Below, piece after piece: positions 24,078 through 33,644 of a DNA stretch of 64,000 bases (position 1 is its first letter; every line of letters begins with the position of its first letter). A program made the position numbers and the translations under genes. A model generated the notes under the pieces. It ran no database searches, was not told the DNA's origin, and worked only from the letters and a program-made list of their open reading frames with translations. This DNA comes from Acinetobacter baumannii. GTDB lineage: Bacteria > Pseudomonadota > Gammaproteobacteria > Pseudomonadales > Moraxellaceae. The stretch covers positions 124,001 to 188,000 of the forward strand of contig NZ_CP046654.1 of the NCBI RefSeq assembly GCF_009759685.1, given 5' to 3'.

Positions 24078-25292
24078 ATGACTAAAACAAGCCATCAGTT
24101 TTCTCAATCACTCATTTATATGCTCATTGGAAGTGCCATTATTTTGGCTTTGTCACTAGGTGTACGACATGGTTTTGGGCTTTATTTAGTCCCGATGAGT
24201 CATGAGTTCGGTTGGGGACAGCATGTTTTTAGTCTAGCAATTGCCATGCAAAATCTAATCTGGGGTGCAGTTCAGCCTTTTACTGGGGCAATTGCAGATA
24301 AATATGGCAGTAAAGTTGTGGTAACAGTCGGCGGATTACTTTATACCCATGGCTTACTCTTAATGGCTTTTAGTTCAAGTGTACTCATTTTGAATTTAAG
24401 CTTAGGTCTGATTATTGGTTTAGCTTTATCAGCAACTTCTTTTACAGTTCTGCTTAGCGCAGTAGGCCGAGCTGCTCCGCCAGAAAAAAGAAGTATGGCA
24501 ATGGGTATTGCCAGTGCAGCCGGTTCTTTTGGCCAATTTATTATGCTGCCTTCTACCCTTCTCTTACTTAAGACAGTGGGGTGGTCATCAGCTTTAATGG
24601 TAAGTGCGCTGTTAATCGCTCTTATTATTCCTCTAGCATGGATGTTAAAAGGGCCAAGCAACCAAACCCCAAAAGCAATTGCCCAACCTCAGCTCACCTT
24701 TAAACAAGTACTTCACATTGCGAGAAAACATAAACCTTTTTGGTGGTTAGCTTTAGGCTTTTTGGTATGTGGCTTCCAAGTTGTCTTTTTGGGTGTTCAC
24801 CTACCAGGTTATTTAATCGACCACGGCTTTGATGCCGCTACAGGTACGGTGTTTCTTGCTTTAGTCGGATTATTTAATATCGTAGGGACTTATGGCGCAG
24901 GCTGGTTAGGAGATCGTTTCTCGAAACCTAAGTTATTAATGGCACTTTATGGTAGCCGCGGCATCGCAATCATTGCTTTCTTATTATTACCTCTAAGCAC
25001 TTATACAGTATATGCTTTCGGTATTATCATGGGGCTTCTATGGCTTTCTACGGTTCCTCTCACCAATGGTATCGTGGCAAATATGTTTGGTGTTAAATAC
25101 CTTTCAATGTTAAGTGGTATTGTATTTTTCACCCATCAAGTCGGGTCTTTCTTTGGTGGTTGGCTTGGTGGTGTTAACCATGATTTAACAGGTAATTACA
25201 ATGCGATTTGGCTCTGTTCTATCGCATTGAGTATATTAGGGGTAATCGTACATTTCTTTGTAAATGAGGAGGCTGTTATTCATGACGCATAA
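24078..25292 (+). CDS. MFS transporter (OFA/MCT-like)
   Basis: A 404-residue, 12-span major facilitator. LSLGVRHGFGLYLVPMSHEF in span 1, ADKYGSKVVV in the 2-3 loop, and WLGDRFSKPKL in the 8-9 loop are standard MFS motifs. The span 1 sequence resembles oxalate/formate or monocarboxylate porters. Substrate not predictable. An 11-bp inverted repeat lies upstream. Its 3' end overlaps a small membrane-protein gene. Confidence 0.85.
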   Translation: MTKTSHQFSQSLIYMLIGSAIILALSLGVRHGFGLYLVPMSHEFGWGQHVFSLAIAMQNLIWGAVQPFTGAIADKYGSKVVVTVGGLLYTHGLLLMAFSSSVLILNLSLGLIIGLALSATSFTVLLSAVGRAAPPEKRSMAMGIASAAGSFGQFIMLPSTLLLLKTVGWSSALMVSALLIALIIPLAWMLKGPSNQTPKAIAQPQLTFKQVLHIARKHKPFWWLALGFLVCGFQVVFLGVHLPGYLIDHGFDAATGTVFLALVGLFNIVGTYGAGWLGDRFSKPKLLMALYGSRGIAIIAFLLLPLSTYTVYAFGIIMGLLWLSTVPLTNGIVANMFGVKYLSMLSGIVFFTHQVGSFFGGWLGGVNHDLTGNYNAIWLCSIALSILGVIVHFFVNEEAVIHDA

Positions 25293-25416
25293 TGCCGTAC
25301 TTTTGAAAACAATTGTGACTTTCCTCATCTTAGCTCTTCTGGTTTTATCTATTGTTTTATGGAAACAGACACCTGATTTGTTTGAATATTTTAATCAAGC
25401 ATTTTGTGCACACTAG
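25282..25416 (+). CDS. 44-residue single-span membrane protein coupled to the MFS gene
   Basis: ATG 25282 lies 10 nt before the end of the MFS gene in another frame, with AGGAGG about 10 nt upstream. The product has a short N-terminus, one strongly hydrophobic helix (TIVTFLILALLVLSIVLW) and a short polar tail. The overlap and ribosome site make translation likely. It could be an accessory subunit of the transporter. I know no named family. Confidence 0.6.
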   Translation: MTHNAVLLKTIVTFLILALLVLSIVLWKQTPDLFEYFNQAFCAH

Positions 25417-25486
25417 AGGGATGAGACGCTGAAATCACTCTGTACATTGTCATAAAAATATAAAAAACATATGGTCTAATAAAAAT

Positions 25487-25515
25487 AAAAAAGCCCGCAA
25501 GTTTGCGGGCTTTTT
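25487..25515. terminator. Bidirectional terminator between the MFS unit and sthA
   Basis: GCCCGC and GCGGGC pair around AAGTTT, flanked by A and T runs. Confidence 0.9.
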
Positions 25516-25535
25516 CATGAAAAACTTATTTAAAA

Positions 25536-26948
25536 TCAAAATAAACGATTCATACCATTAAGTGCAGCTACACGGTATGCTTCAGCCATGGTTGGATAGT
25601 TAAATGTCGTTTCAACAAAATATTTCAAAGTATTGTTTGGGCTGTGCATAACTGCTTGTCCAATGTGGATAATTTCAGCAGCATTATTACCAAAACAGTG
25701 AATACCTAAAATTTCCAAAGTGTCACGATGGAAAAGAATCTTCAACTCACCTACTGTATCACCGGTAATTTGTGCACGCGCTAAATGACGGAAAGAAGCC
25801 TGACCGACTTCATACGGAATTTTCTCTTCCGTTAATTCCTGTTCATTCTTACCAATAGATGAGATTTCCGGAATGGTATAAATACCTGTAGGGATATCAC
25901 GTACTGGCTTCGCATCTTCACCACTCATGTTTGCACCAGCACAGCGCCCTTGGTCATAGGCAGCCGAAGCAAGTGAAGGCCAACCAATCACGTCACCAGC
26001 AGCATAGATGTTTTCAACTTCAGTTTGATATTGATCATTTACAGAAAGTTGACCACGACTATTTGGTACCAACCCAACATTTTCAAGACCTAAACCTTCT
26101 GTGTTACCTGAACGGCCATTACACCAAAGAATCGCATCAGCTTTAATCTTTTTACCACTTTGTAAATGTAGAACAACGTGGTCATCAAATGTTTCAAGAT
26201 GATCCATTTGTTCATTGTGACGAATCAACACGCCCTGTTCACGTAAGTGATAAGACAAAGCATCGGCAATTTCATCATCTAGATAACTTAAGAGTTTTTG
26301 TTGAGTATTGATCAAATCAACTTTGTGGTCTAAACCAATAAAGATTGAGGCATATTCACAGCCAATAACACCTGCGCCGTAAATAATGATTTTTTGAATT
26401 GAGTAATCAAGATCAAGAATTTTGTCCGAATCAAATACGCGCGGGTGGTCAAAATCAAGACCTTGCGGATGATAAGGACGACTACCTGTCGCGATCACGA
26501 TTTGCTTACAGATAATTGTTTCTTTAATGCCTTCGTGGCTAAAAACTAAAACTGTATTTTTGTCTTGAATATATGCACGACCATGGAAGACACCAATTTT
26601 GTTACGGTCATAAAAGCGTGTATGCGTATCAACCTGTTGTTGAATCACTTTGTGCGCATTACGCAAGACCTGTTTCATAGTGAACTGTTTCCATTCACCT
26701 ACTTTTTGAAACATTGGATCACGCTGATAGCGAATAATGCTAGAAACTGTTTGACGTAATGCTTTACTTGGAATGGTTCCTACGTGTGCACAGTTACCAC
26801 CGAGTTGATCACGTACATCTACAATTGCAACACGCTTACCAGCTTTTGCAAGCTTCATTGCCGCGCCTTCACCTGCAGGTCCAGAACCGAGAACTACCGC
26901 ATCGTACTTAACGAAATTCCCACTAACGACCTCTTTTTTACGTGGCAT
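25536..26948 (-). CDS. sthA: Soluble pyridine nucleotide transhydrogenase SthA
   Basis: Transfers hydride between NADPH and NAD+. The product has 470 residues from MPRKKEVV; this start has GGAAGGAG upstream, unlike the start 10 codons earlier. The FAD fold [17 protein letters not shown]-binding [13 protein letters not shown] and the AGDVIGW turn are clear. In place of the CxxxxC of disulfide reductases it has NCAHVGT with a single Cys, as expected of SthA rather than lipoamide dehydrogenase. Confidence 0.93.
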   Translation of the reverse strand: MPRKKEVVSGNFVKYDAVVLGSGPAGEGAAMKLAKAGKRVAIVDVRDQLGGNCAHVGTIPSKALRQTVSSIIRYQRDPMFQKVGEWKQFTMKQVLRNAHKVIQQQVDTHTRFYDRNKIGVFHGRAYIQDKNTVLVFSHEGIKETIICKQIVIATGSRPYHPQGLDFDHPRVFDSDKILDLDYSIQKIIIYGAGVIGCEYASIFIGLDHKVDLINTQQKLLSYLDDEIADALSYHLREQGVLIRHNEQMDHLETFDDHVVLHLQSGKKIKADAILWCNGRSGNTEGLGLENVGLVPNSRGQLSVNDQYQTEVENIYAAGDVIGWPSLASAAYDQGRCAGANMSGEDAKPVRDIPTGIYTIPEISSIGKNEQELTEEKIPYEVGQASFRHLARAQITGDTVGELKILFHRDTLEILGIHCFGNNAAEIIHIGQAVMHSPNNTLKYFVETTFNYPTMAEAYRVAALNGMNRLF

Positions 26949-27144
26949 TGAAAGCTCCTTCCTCTGTTGAATGACCATATTTTATAATAAATTATGGCTA
27001 ATATGCGGTGAATTTATGTATTTCTCAACCCTATATTTCTGAATAGCCACATTTATTATATGAATAGTTATTTTCCGCTATTACTTGTAGAAGTCCGCTA
27101 TAATACAATGTCAATGTCTCTATAAACGAGTGGAAAAGTTAAAT

Positions 27145-28158
27145 ATGTCAGAACACCGTAAACCTGAACAGGGTGTAAAACTTCGTGGCGCAGAAAAAGT
27201 CGCAAGAATTCCTGTAAAAGTTGTACCTACGGTTGAAGTGCCGCGTAAACCTGACTGGATTCGTGTCAAGATGACGGCACCAGAAGAAGTTCAGCGTATT
27301 AAAACGACTTTACGTGCTCAAAAACTCCATACCGTTTGTGAAGAAGCAGCTTGTCCGAACCTTCCAGAATGCTTTGGCGGTGGTACAGCAACATTCATGA
27401 TCATGGGTGATATTTGTACACGTCGTTGCCCTTTCTGTGACGTAGCGCATGGTCGTCCCAATGCATTGGACCCTGATGAACCACGCCACATGGCAGAGAC
27501 AATTGCCAATCTTAAGCTCAAATACGCAGTAATCACTTCGGTTGACCGTGATGACTTGCTTGACGGCGGTGCACAACACTTTGTGGACTGTATTAAAGAA
27601 GCTCGCGCACTTAGCCCAAATACATTACTTGAAATTTTAGTACCAGACTTCCGTGGACGTATGGATATTGCTTTACGCATTATGACTGAATGTCCACCAG
27701 ACGTATTTAACCACAATATTGAGACTGTACCTCGTCTATATAAAGCGATGCGTCCAGGTTCAGATTATCAGCACTCTTTAAACCTATTAAAAATGTTTAA
27801 AGAATACTGCCCAGACATCCCAACAAAATGTGGTTTGATGGTGGGTATTGGTGAAACTGAAGAAGAAGTCATTGCATTGCTTGATGACTTACGTGCTCAC
27901 GATGTCGACTATGTCACTATTGGTCAATACTTGCAGCCTTCTAAACAGCATGCACCAATTGACCGTTTTGTAACACCAGAAGAATTTGAACGTTATGCAG
28001 AGCATGGCCGTAAACTTGGCTTTAGTAATATTTGGTCTGCACCAATGGTTCGTTCAAGCTATTTTGCTGATCGCCAATACTATGGTGAACCTGTTCCTGA
28101 AGTTCGTCGCAAGGTAGATCCTGCGAAAAAAATTGCGGTACAAGCAATCGAAGCTTAA
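27145..28158 (+). CDS. lipA: Lipoyl synthase
   Basis: A radical SAM enzyme that inserts two sulfurs into octanoyl domains. The product has 337 residues from ATG 27145 (a GTG five codons earlier is less likely). Auxiliary cluster cysteines are 65, 70 and 76 ([12 protein letters not shown]); radical SAM cysteines are 91, 95 and 98 (CTRRCPFC). The C-terminal RSSY serine that completes the auxiliary cluster is present. It is monocistronic, with a terminator after it. Confidence 0.96.
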   Translation: MSEHRKPEQGVKLRGAEKVARIPVKVVPTVEVPRKPDWIRVKMTAPEEVQRIKTTLRAQKLHTVCEEAACPNLPECFGGGTATFMIMGDICTRRCPFCDVAHGRPNALDPDEPRHMAETIANLKLKYAVITSVDRDDLLDGGAQHFVDCIKEARALSPNTLLEILVPDFRGRMDIALRIMTECPPDVFNHNIETVPRLYKAMRPGSDYQHSLNLLKMFKEYCPDIPTKCGLMVGIGETEEEVIALLDDLRAHDVDYVTIGQYLQPSKQHAPIDRFVTPEEFERYAEHGRKLGFSNIWSAPMVRSSYFADRQYYGEPVPEVRRKVDPAKKIAVQAIEA

Positions 28159-28173
28159 CACTTCACAAGTATT

Positions 28174-28206
28174 AAAAAGGCCTTCAGATTATGAGGGCTT
28201 TTTTAT
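28174..28206 (+). terminator. Terminator after lipA
   Basis: AAAAAGGCC with an imperfect TCA/TGA extension pairs with GGGCTTTTT and ends in a T run. Confidence 0.7.
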
Positions 28207-28441
28207 TTATACAACAAAATCAATAACATTTCTTGACAAATCGATAAAACAAGCCATTACACTTTCATTCAAAAATATTTTATACCTAAAAGCACGATAT
28301 ATCCCTGCTCTAGCATATACATCAATTGCGACATAAAAAATCAAATTTAAACAGCATTAAAAAATTCGCTAGTTAAGCCTTAAATCTCTCCTCGCTTTTT
28401 TATTATTTCTAACTTGAGGGCTTATCTAGCAAGGAGCAAGT

Positions 28442-30907
28442 ATGATTTTCCTACTCTTTGTTTTAAGTATTGTCATTCAGCTTGTTGCAATATGGGCAAT
28501 TTTCTTTTTTAACCTAAATAGAGTCGCTGGTAGTGTTATTACGATTGCTGTAGCCATACTGACTGCTTTCATTTTAACGCCGTGGGCATTACTTTTAGGG
28601 ATTCCCCTTATTGCACTTAGCATTATTATTTTGTTTAAACCTTTACGGTTTAACTTAATTACCCAACCTGCATATAAAACTCTGGCCAACTCAATGCCAA
28701 GCATCAGTACCACTGAACAAGAAGCCTTAGAAGCAGGAACAAGCTGGTGGGAAAAAGAGTTATTTATGGGGGCTCCAGATTGGTCGCAATTTGAAAAATA
28801 TCCCTATCCTACACTTTCACCAGAAGAACAAAGTTTTATCGATAATGAAGTTGAAGTGCTATGTAGCATGCTTGATGAATGGGAAATTCACCATCAATTA
28901 AAAGACCTTCCTCCTGAAGTTTGGCAGTTCATTAAAGATAAAGGCTTCTTGGGTCTTATTATTCCAAAATCCTTTGGTGGCAAAGAGTTCAGCTCATTTG
29001 CTCAAAGTCGCATTATGAGCAAAATTGCCTCGCGTTCATTAACTGCTGCGGTGAGTTGTATGGTTCCTAACTCATTAGGACCCGGTGAATTACTCATGCA
29101 TTACGGTACAGATGCGCAAAAGCAGCAATATCTACCGGGACTTGCTAAAGGTGAAGAAATTCCATGCTTTGGTTTAACCAGTCCGGAAGCAGGTTCAGAT
29201 GCAGGTGCAATTCCAGATTCGGGTGTAGTCTGCTATGGCGAATATGAAGGTGCTCAAGTTCTTGGGCTGCGCATGAATTTCTCTAAACGTTGGATTACGC
29301 TCGCTCCAATTGCCACAGTGGTCGGTCTAGCATTTAAACTTTATGACCCCGAAGGTTTACTTGGAGATAAGACTAAAACTGAGTACGGGATTACCTGTGC
29401 TTTAATTCCAGCCAATCATGCAGGCGTAAAAATAGGTGCACGACACTATCCGGGCTCTCCATTCATGAATGGGACAGTAGAGGGTGAAGATGTCTTCATT
29501 CCAATTGACTGGATTATTGGCGGACAAGAAAATGCCGGTAAAGGCTGGCGCATGCTGATGGAATGCTTAGGTGTTGGCCGAGGTATTTCACTGCCCGCAT
29601 TAGCCACGGCCGCAGGTGAAATGAGCTATCTCACTGTCGGTGCTTTTGCAAGAATTCGTCAACAGTTCAATATTTCTGTCGGCAAATTTGAAGGTGTACA
29701 AGAAGCAAGCAGTGAAATTGCCAGCGATGCCTATATGCTTGAAGCATTCCGTTATTTAGTGACGTGCGGTCTAAACCAAGGTGGAACCCCTGCTGTAATG
29801 ACTGCCATGGCAAAATACTATGCAACTGAAACGATGCGTAAAGTGGTTAATCACGGAATGGATATTGCTGGAGGACGTGCAATTCAACTTGGGCCACGCA
29901 ATTTCCTTGCTCTCACCTATCAAGCGATTCCAATTGCTATTACAGTAGAAGGTGCAAATATTTTAACCCGCTCATTGATGATTTTTGGTCAAGGCTCAAT
30001 GCGCTGTCACCCTTATCTTTTTGAAGAATTGCAATTACTTCAGTCTGACGACAAAGCCAATGCCGTACAAAAATTCGATGATTTGTTGTTTAAACATTTA
30101 GCCTATACCTTTAACCGCGGTGCAAGATCATTTGCTTATGGTTGGACAGGTGGTTCGAGTGATGCGCCTCAGTCAGCAGATCAATTCACTGCAAGTTACT
30201 ATAAAACCATCAATCGTTTTAGCGCCAATTTTTCACTTGTTTCCGATATGGCACTAGGATTACTCGCAGGAGATCTAAAGCGTAAAGAAATGCTATCAGG
30301 CCGCTTAGCAGATATTCACGCGCACTTGTTTATTGCCACTGCAATTTTAAAATATTATGAGGCTGGACAAAAAACTGAAGCTGAACAACTTCATGCCAAA
30401 CTAGCACTGCAAAAAGCATTCTTGAATATTCAGGAAGCATTTTGGGGACTATTTGACAACTTCCCAGCCAAGCTTCCAGCAGCATTTATCAAATGGATAT
30501 GCTTCCCGTTAGGTCGTGTGATTTCAAAACCTGACGATGAGTTAAAACAACAAGTTGCTGAACTCATGATGGAAGAACATCCGTTTAGAGTGCAACTCAA
30601 ACGCCATGTGTACTATTCAACTGAACCTAATGATGTCACTGGCCGTCTAGAGCACACGTTCCAAATGTTAAGAACCATTGAACCGCTTTGGGATAAGTTT
30701 AAGAAAGCTGAATCCAAAGGCAAGTTTACGGGTCTTACTTTTGAAGAGAATATTGCGCAAGCGATAAAAGAAGGCTTTATTTCTGAAAGCGAAGCTCAAC
30801 AATTATTGCAGTACAACGCAATTCGATTCGATAGCATGCTTACCGATGTTTTTGATGAAAAGTTAAATAAAGACCTACCTTTGTCAAACCCTCATCAAAT
30901 AGTGTGA
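28442..30907 (+). CDS. fadE: Acyl-CoA dehydrogenase FadE
   Basis: Catalyses the first step of fatty acid beta-oxidation. The 821-residue length is that of FadE (about 814 in E. coli). Two or three N-terminal membrane spans (1-75) precede the acyl-CoA dehydrogenase domains: FGLTSPEAGSDAGAIPDSG near 240, NGTVEGEDVFIP near 345, and the VEGANILTRSLMIFGQG block near 500 with the catalytic-region glutamate. A long C-terminal helical extension is typical of FadE. AAGGAGC precedes the start. Confidence 0.95.
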   Translation: MIFLLFVLSIVIQLVAIWAIFFFNLNRVAGSVITIAVAILTAFILTPWALLLGIPLIALSIIILFKPLRFNLITQPAYKTLANSMPSISTTEQEALEAGTSWWEKELFMGAPDWSQFEKYPYPTLSPEEQSFIDNEVEVLCSMLDEWEIHHQLKDLPPEVWQFIKDKGFLGLIIPKSFGGKEFSSFAQSRIMSKIASRSLTAAVSCMVPNSLGPGELLMHYGTDAQKQQYLPGLAKGEEIPCFGLTSPEAGSDAGAIPDSGVVCYGEYEGAQVLGLRMNFSKRWITLAPIATVVGLAFKLYDPEGLLGDKTKTEYGITCALIPANHAGVKIGARHYPGSPFMNGTVEGEDVFIPIDWIIGGQENAGKGWRMLMECLGVGRGISLPALATAAGEMSYLTVGAFARIRQQFNISVGKFEGVQEASSEIASDAYMLEAFRYLVTCGLNQGGTPAVMTAMAKYYATETMRKVVNHGMDIAGGRAIQLGPRNFLALTYQAIPIAITVEGANILTRSLMIFGQGSMRCHPYLFEELQLLQSDDKANAVQKFDDLLFKHLAYTFNRGARSFAYGWTGGSSDAPQSADQFTASYYKTINRFSANFSLVSDMALGLLAGDLKRKEMLSGRLADIHAHLFIATAILKYYEAGQKTEAEQLHAKLALQKAFLNIQEAFWGLFDNFPAKLPAAFIKWICFPLGRVISKPDDELKQQVAELMMEEHPFRVQLKRHVYYSTEPNDVTGRLEHTFQMLRTIEPLWDKFKKAESKGKFTGLTFEENIAQAIKEGFISESEAQQLLQYNAIRFDSMLTDVFDEKLNKDLPLSNPHQIV

Positions 30908-30970
30908 CTGGTGCCTCCACCAATTCACTATTGCAATCATTTTTGATTCGCATTAATTAATAAATAACCA

Positions 30971-30999
30971 TAAAAGCGTCACTCGACGCTTTTATTTTT
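30971..30999 (+). terminator. Terminator after fadE
   Basis: TAAAAGCGTC pairs with GACGCTTTTA around ACTC, then a T-rich tail. The ribosome site of the next gene starts one base later. Confidence 0.8.
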
Positions 31000-31010
31000 A
31001 GGAGAAATTA

Positions 31011-31394
31011 ATGTCTAAGCAAGATTACGAAAATGGATTAAAAGTACGCACAGAAGTGATGGGAGAAGCTTTTGTAAAACGTGCCCAAGAAAATACCGTG
31101 CCCTTTACCCAGCCTTTACAAGACTGGATTAATGAACATGCATGGGGATCAACTTGGCAACGTGAAGGTGTGCTGCCACGTAAATATCGCTCATTAATTA
31201 CTTTGGCAATGTTAACTGCACTCAAATCACCAACAGAACTCAAGGGCCATGTTCGTGGTGCCCTCAACAATGGTTGTACAGTTGAAGAAATTCAGGAAAC
31301 TTTATTGCATAGCCTACCATATTGCGGCGCCCCTGCTACTCAGGAAGCTTTCCGTGCTGCGCTAGAAGTCATTCAAGATTATCAACAACAATAA
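31011..31394 (+). CDS. Carboxymuconolactone decarboxylase (PcaC-like) family protein
   Basis: A 127-residue protein resembling 4-carboxymuconolactone decarboxylase: WGSTWQREGVLPRKYRSLITLAML and HVRGALNNGCTVEEIQETLLHSLPYCGAPATQEAF. PcaC decarboxylates in the protocatechuate branch, and many homologues of this size have that or an AhpD-like role. No other pca genes are nearby, so the exact substrate is open. AGGAG precedes the start immediately after the fadE terminator. Confidence 0.82.
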   Translation: MSKQDYENGLKVRTEVMGEAFVKRAQENTVPFTQPLQDWINEHAWGSTWQREGVLPRKYRSLITLAMLTALKSPTELKGHVRGALNNGCTVEEIQETLLHSLPYCGAPATQEAFRAALEVIQDYQQQ

Positions 31395-31401
31395 CTTCAG
31401 T

Positions 31402-31430
31402 ATGAGCCAGCATTTTACTGGCTCATTTAA
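31402..31430. terminator. Bidirectional hairpin between convergent genes
   Basis: ATGAGCCAG (31402-31410) and CTGGCTCAT (31418-31426) pair perfectly; short T/A tails lie on both sides. Confidence 0.65.
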
Positions 31431-31432
31431 AT

Positions 31433-31969
31433 TTAATTCAATTTAGTCGAATGAATATTTAAATTACGGTCACCAATTACGACAGCCTGACGGCAAATAC
31501 CTTCTGCTTTACGTTGATTCTCAAAAACTGCTGCCGACATCGGCTCAAAACTATCAAAAAAGCAGATTTCATTTTGATCTATAGAATAAATGAGCGACTG
31601 ATTCCCTACCCCTTCTAAAGTGTCGTAGTACACAATCACCATTTTTCCATTATGCGTCTCTGTTTGAATATCTTGATAGCTCAGCGCTGGCCCAGTTGGT
31701 ATTTTTAATATCTTTGCTTCTTTATAGCTCATGCGTTCGCTTGGGCTAATGTTAGGATCATGATCTGAGTGAAATGACACCTCAAAGCCCAACTTTTTTA
31801 AAGCAACGGCTAAAGCAATCGTATAAGTTCCTTCATCATCATAGCGGCAAACTTTAATCAGCTCAGCAACATCAATTTGTACTCCATGATGTTGAAGTAC
31901 CATCCAAACTGCAAAAAGGCCACAGTTCGCTTCGAGATTTGCCAAAGATTCGGGAATATTTAAGGCCAT
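31433..31969 (-). CDS. Peptidase C39-like papain-fold protein, probably inactive
   Basis: A 178-residue protein. Residues 13-28 (EANCGLFAVWMVLQHHG) match the cysteine-helix of C39 peptidases, and a beta-rich C-terminal part (VIVYYDTLEGVGNQSLIYSI then FFDSFEP) matches the remainder of the fold. The histidine expected at the start of that strand appears to be replaced (GNQSLIYS), and the oxyanion-hole Gln before the Cys is not evident. It is therefore likely a pseudo-protease or uses another residue. No signal peptide. Partners unknown. Confidence 0.5.
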   Translation of the reverse strand: MALNIPESLANLEANCGLFAVWMVLQHHGVQIDVAELIKVCRYDDEGTYTIALAVALKKLGFEVSFHSDHDPNISPSERMSYKEAKILKIPTGPALSYQDIQTETHNGKMVIVYYDTLEGVGNQSLIYSIDQNEICFFDSFEPMSAAVFENQRKAEGICRQAVVIGDRNLNIHSTKLN

Positions 31970-32051
31970 AATTTAGATCTAAAGTCGTAATTACGCAGAT
32001 AATAAACAAAACTGGATTGGCACTAAAAGCTTTTCCAAGTACAATGTTCCG

Positions 32052-32152
32052 CTAGTCGAGGGATGCTGCGACAAATGATCGGCACTAAAGATCATTTTGC
32101 CAGGCTCGACGATCGGTTAAACACTCGTTTTAACCAACAACGGCATCCGCGA
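32052..32152 (+). promoter_or_regulatory. S-adenosylhomocysteine (SAH) riboswitch
   Basis: The consensus core is readable: CGAGGGATGCTGCGAC, GCCAGGCTCG and AACGGCATCCGCG. Pairings: TCGAG (32056-32060) with CTCGA (32105-32109), an inner ATGATC/GATCAT hairpin, a variable GGTTAA/TTAACC hairpin, and GGATGCTG (32061-32068) with CGGCATCC (32141-32148) as the pseudoknot. SAH riboswitches switch expression on when SAH builds up, here for ahcY, which starts about 40 nt downstream. Confidence 0.92.
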
Positions 32153-32190
32153 ACAGAATGATCAATACTATTTTTTCCTAGGAGATCCTG

Positions 32191-33573
32191 ATGAACGCGG
32201 TTAATGCTTCATTTACAGATTACAAAGTTGCTGACATCTCACTTGCTGACTACGGTCGTAAAGAAATCAAACTTGCTGAAGCAGAAATGCCAGCTTTGAT
32301 CGGCTTACGTAAACGTTATGCAGCGTCTAAACCACTTGCTGGTGCAAAAATTCTTGGTTGTATCCACATGACTATTCAAACAGCGGTTCTTATTGAAACG
32401 CTTGTTGAATTAGGTGCTGAAGTTCGCTGGACATCTTGTAATATCTTCTCGACTCAAGACCACGCTGCTGCTGCAATTGCTGCTCGCGGTATTCCAGTTT
32501 TTGCTTGGAAAGGTGAAACTGAAGAAGAATATGTATGGTGCCTTGAACAACAAATCAATGTAAATGGCCAACCTTGGGATGCCAACATGATCTTGGATGA
32601 TGGCGGTGACTTAACTGCTCTTGTTCATGAAAAATATCCTGCTCTTTTAGAGCGCATTCACGGTATTACCGAAGAAACTACAACAGGTGTTCAACGTCTT
32701 ATCGAAATGTGGAAAGACGGCACTTTAAAAGTACCTGCAATCAACGTAAATGATTCTGTTACTAAATCTAAAAATGACAATAAATATGGTTGCCGTCACT
32801 CATTAAATGACGCAATCAAACGTGCAACAGATATGCTTTTATCTGGCCGTCGTGCGCTTGTGATCGGTTACGGTGACGTAGGTAAAGGTTCTGCTCAATC
32901 TTTACGTCAAGAAGGCATGATCGTTCGTGTAACTGAAGTTGACCCAATTTGTGCAATGCAAGCATGTATGGATGGTTATGAAGTTGTATCTCCATACAAA
33001 AACGGCGTACAAACAGGTAAAAAAGAAGACATTAACCACGATCTTCTTGGCAACACTGACCTTGTTGTAACAACAACCGGTAACTACCATGTGTGTGATG
33101 CAGCGATGTTAGACAGCTTAAAAGCTGGTGCAGTTGTATGTAACATCGGTCACTTCGATACAGAAATCGACACGGCTTATTTACGTGGTTACAAGTGGGT
33201 TGAAGTTAAGCCACAAGTTCACCAAGTTTATCGTTCAGAAGACGAAAACAACTATCTTATCCTTCTTTCTGAAGGCCGCCTTGTAAACTTAGGTAATGCA
33301 ACTGGTCACCCATCACGTGTTATGGACGGTTCTTTTGCTAACCAAGTTTTAGGTCAAATTCACTTATTCCAAGAGAAATTTGCCGACCTACCTGCAAGTG
33401 AAAAAGCTGCAAAAATTCGCGTAGAAGTTCTTCCTAAGAAACTTGACGAAGAAGTTGCTGCTGCAATGGTTGCAGGTTTCGGTGGTGTACTCACTCAGTT
33501 AACTCAAGAGCAAGCTGATTATTTAGGCGTTGCTGTTGAGGGGCCATTCAAATCTGACGCTTACAAATACTAA
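32191..33573 (+). CDS. ahcY: Adenosylhomocysteinase
   Basis: Hydrolyses SAH to adenosine and homocysteine in the activated-methyl cycle. The 460-residue length fits the bacterial form with an insert. Seen: [15 protein letters not shown], the LDDGGDLT substrate segment, NAD-binding [27 protein letters not shown] and a C-terminal KSDAYKY. An SAH riboswitch lies upstream and metF downstream, so methyl-cycle genes are clustered. A CTAGGAGA ribosome site precedes the start. Confidence 0.97.
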   Translation: MNAVNASFTDYKVADISLADYGRKEIKLAEAEMPALIGLRKRYAASKPLAGAKILGCIHMTIQTAVLIETLVELGAEVRWTSCNIFSTQDHAAAAIAARGIPVFAWKGETEEEYVWCLEQQINVNGQPWDANMILDDGGDLTALVHEKYPALLERIHGITEETTTGVQRLIEMWKDGTLKVPAINVNDSVTKSKNDNKYGCRHSLNDAIKRATDMLLSGRRALVIGYGDVGKGSAQSLRQEGMIVRVTEVDPICAMQACMDGYEVVSPYKNGVQTGKKEDINHDLLGNTDLVVTTTGNYHVCDAAMLDSLKAGAVVCNIGHFDTEIDTAYLRGYKWVEVKPQVHQVYRSEDENNYLILLSEGRLVNLGNATGHPSRVMDGSFANQVLGQIHLFQEKFADLPASEKAAKIRVEVLPKKLDEEVAAAMVAGFGGVLTQLTQEQADYLGVAVEGPFKSDAYKY

Positions 33574-33581
33574 GAACATAA

Positions 33582-33612
33582 GGGCAGACGGTGAACCGAC
33601 TGCCCTTTTTTC
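33582..33612 (+). terminator. Intrinsic terminator between ahcY and metF
   Basis: GGGCAG-CGGT pairs with ACCG-CTGCCC (one A-A mismatch) and is followed by six T residues. It lies 9 nt after the ahcY stop. Confidence 0.85.
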
Positions 33613-33644
33613 TAAAAATGTTTCGCTGTTTACAAGGATTTGAC

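Noticed and set aside
28133-28336. 67-residue frame after lipA
   Set aside because: It overlaps the lipA end and its terminator and has no plausible start context.
33591-33644. Earlier start of MetF
   Set aside because: It falls inside the ahcY terminator hairpin; ATG 33645 has AAGGAT upstream and fits the family.
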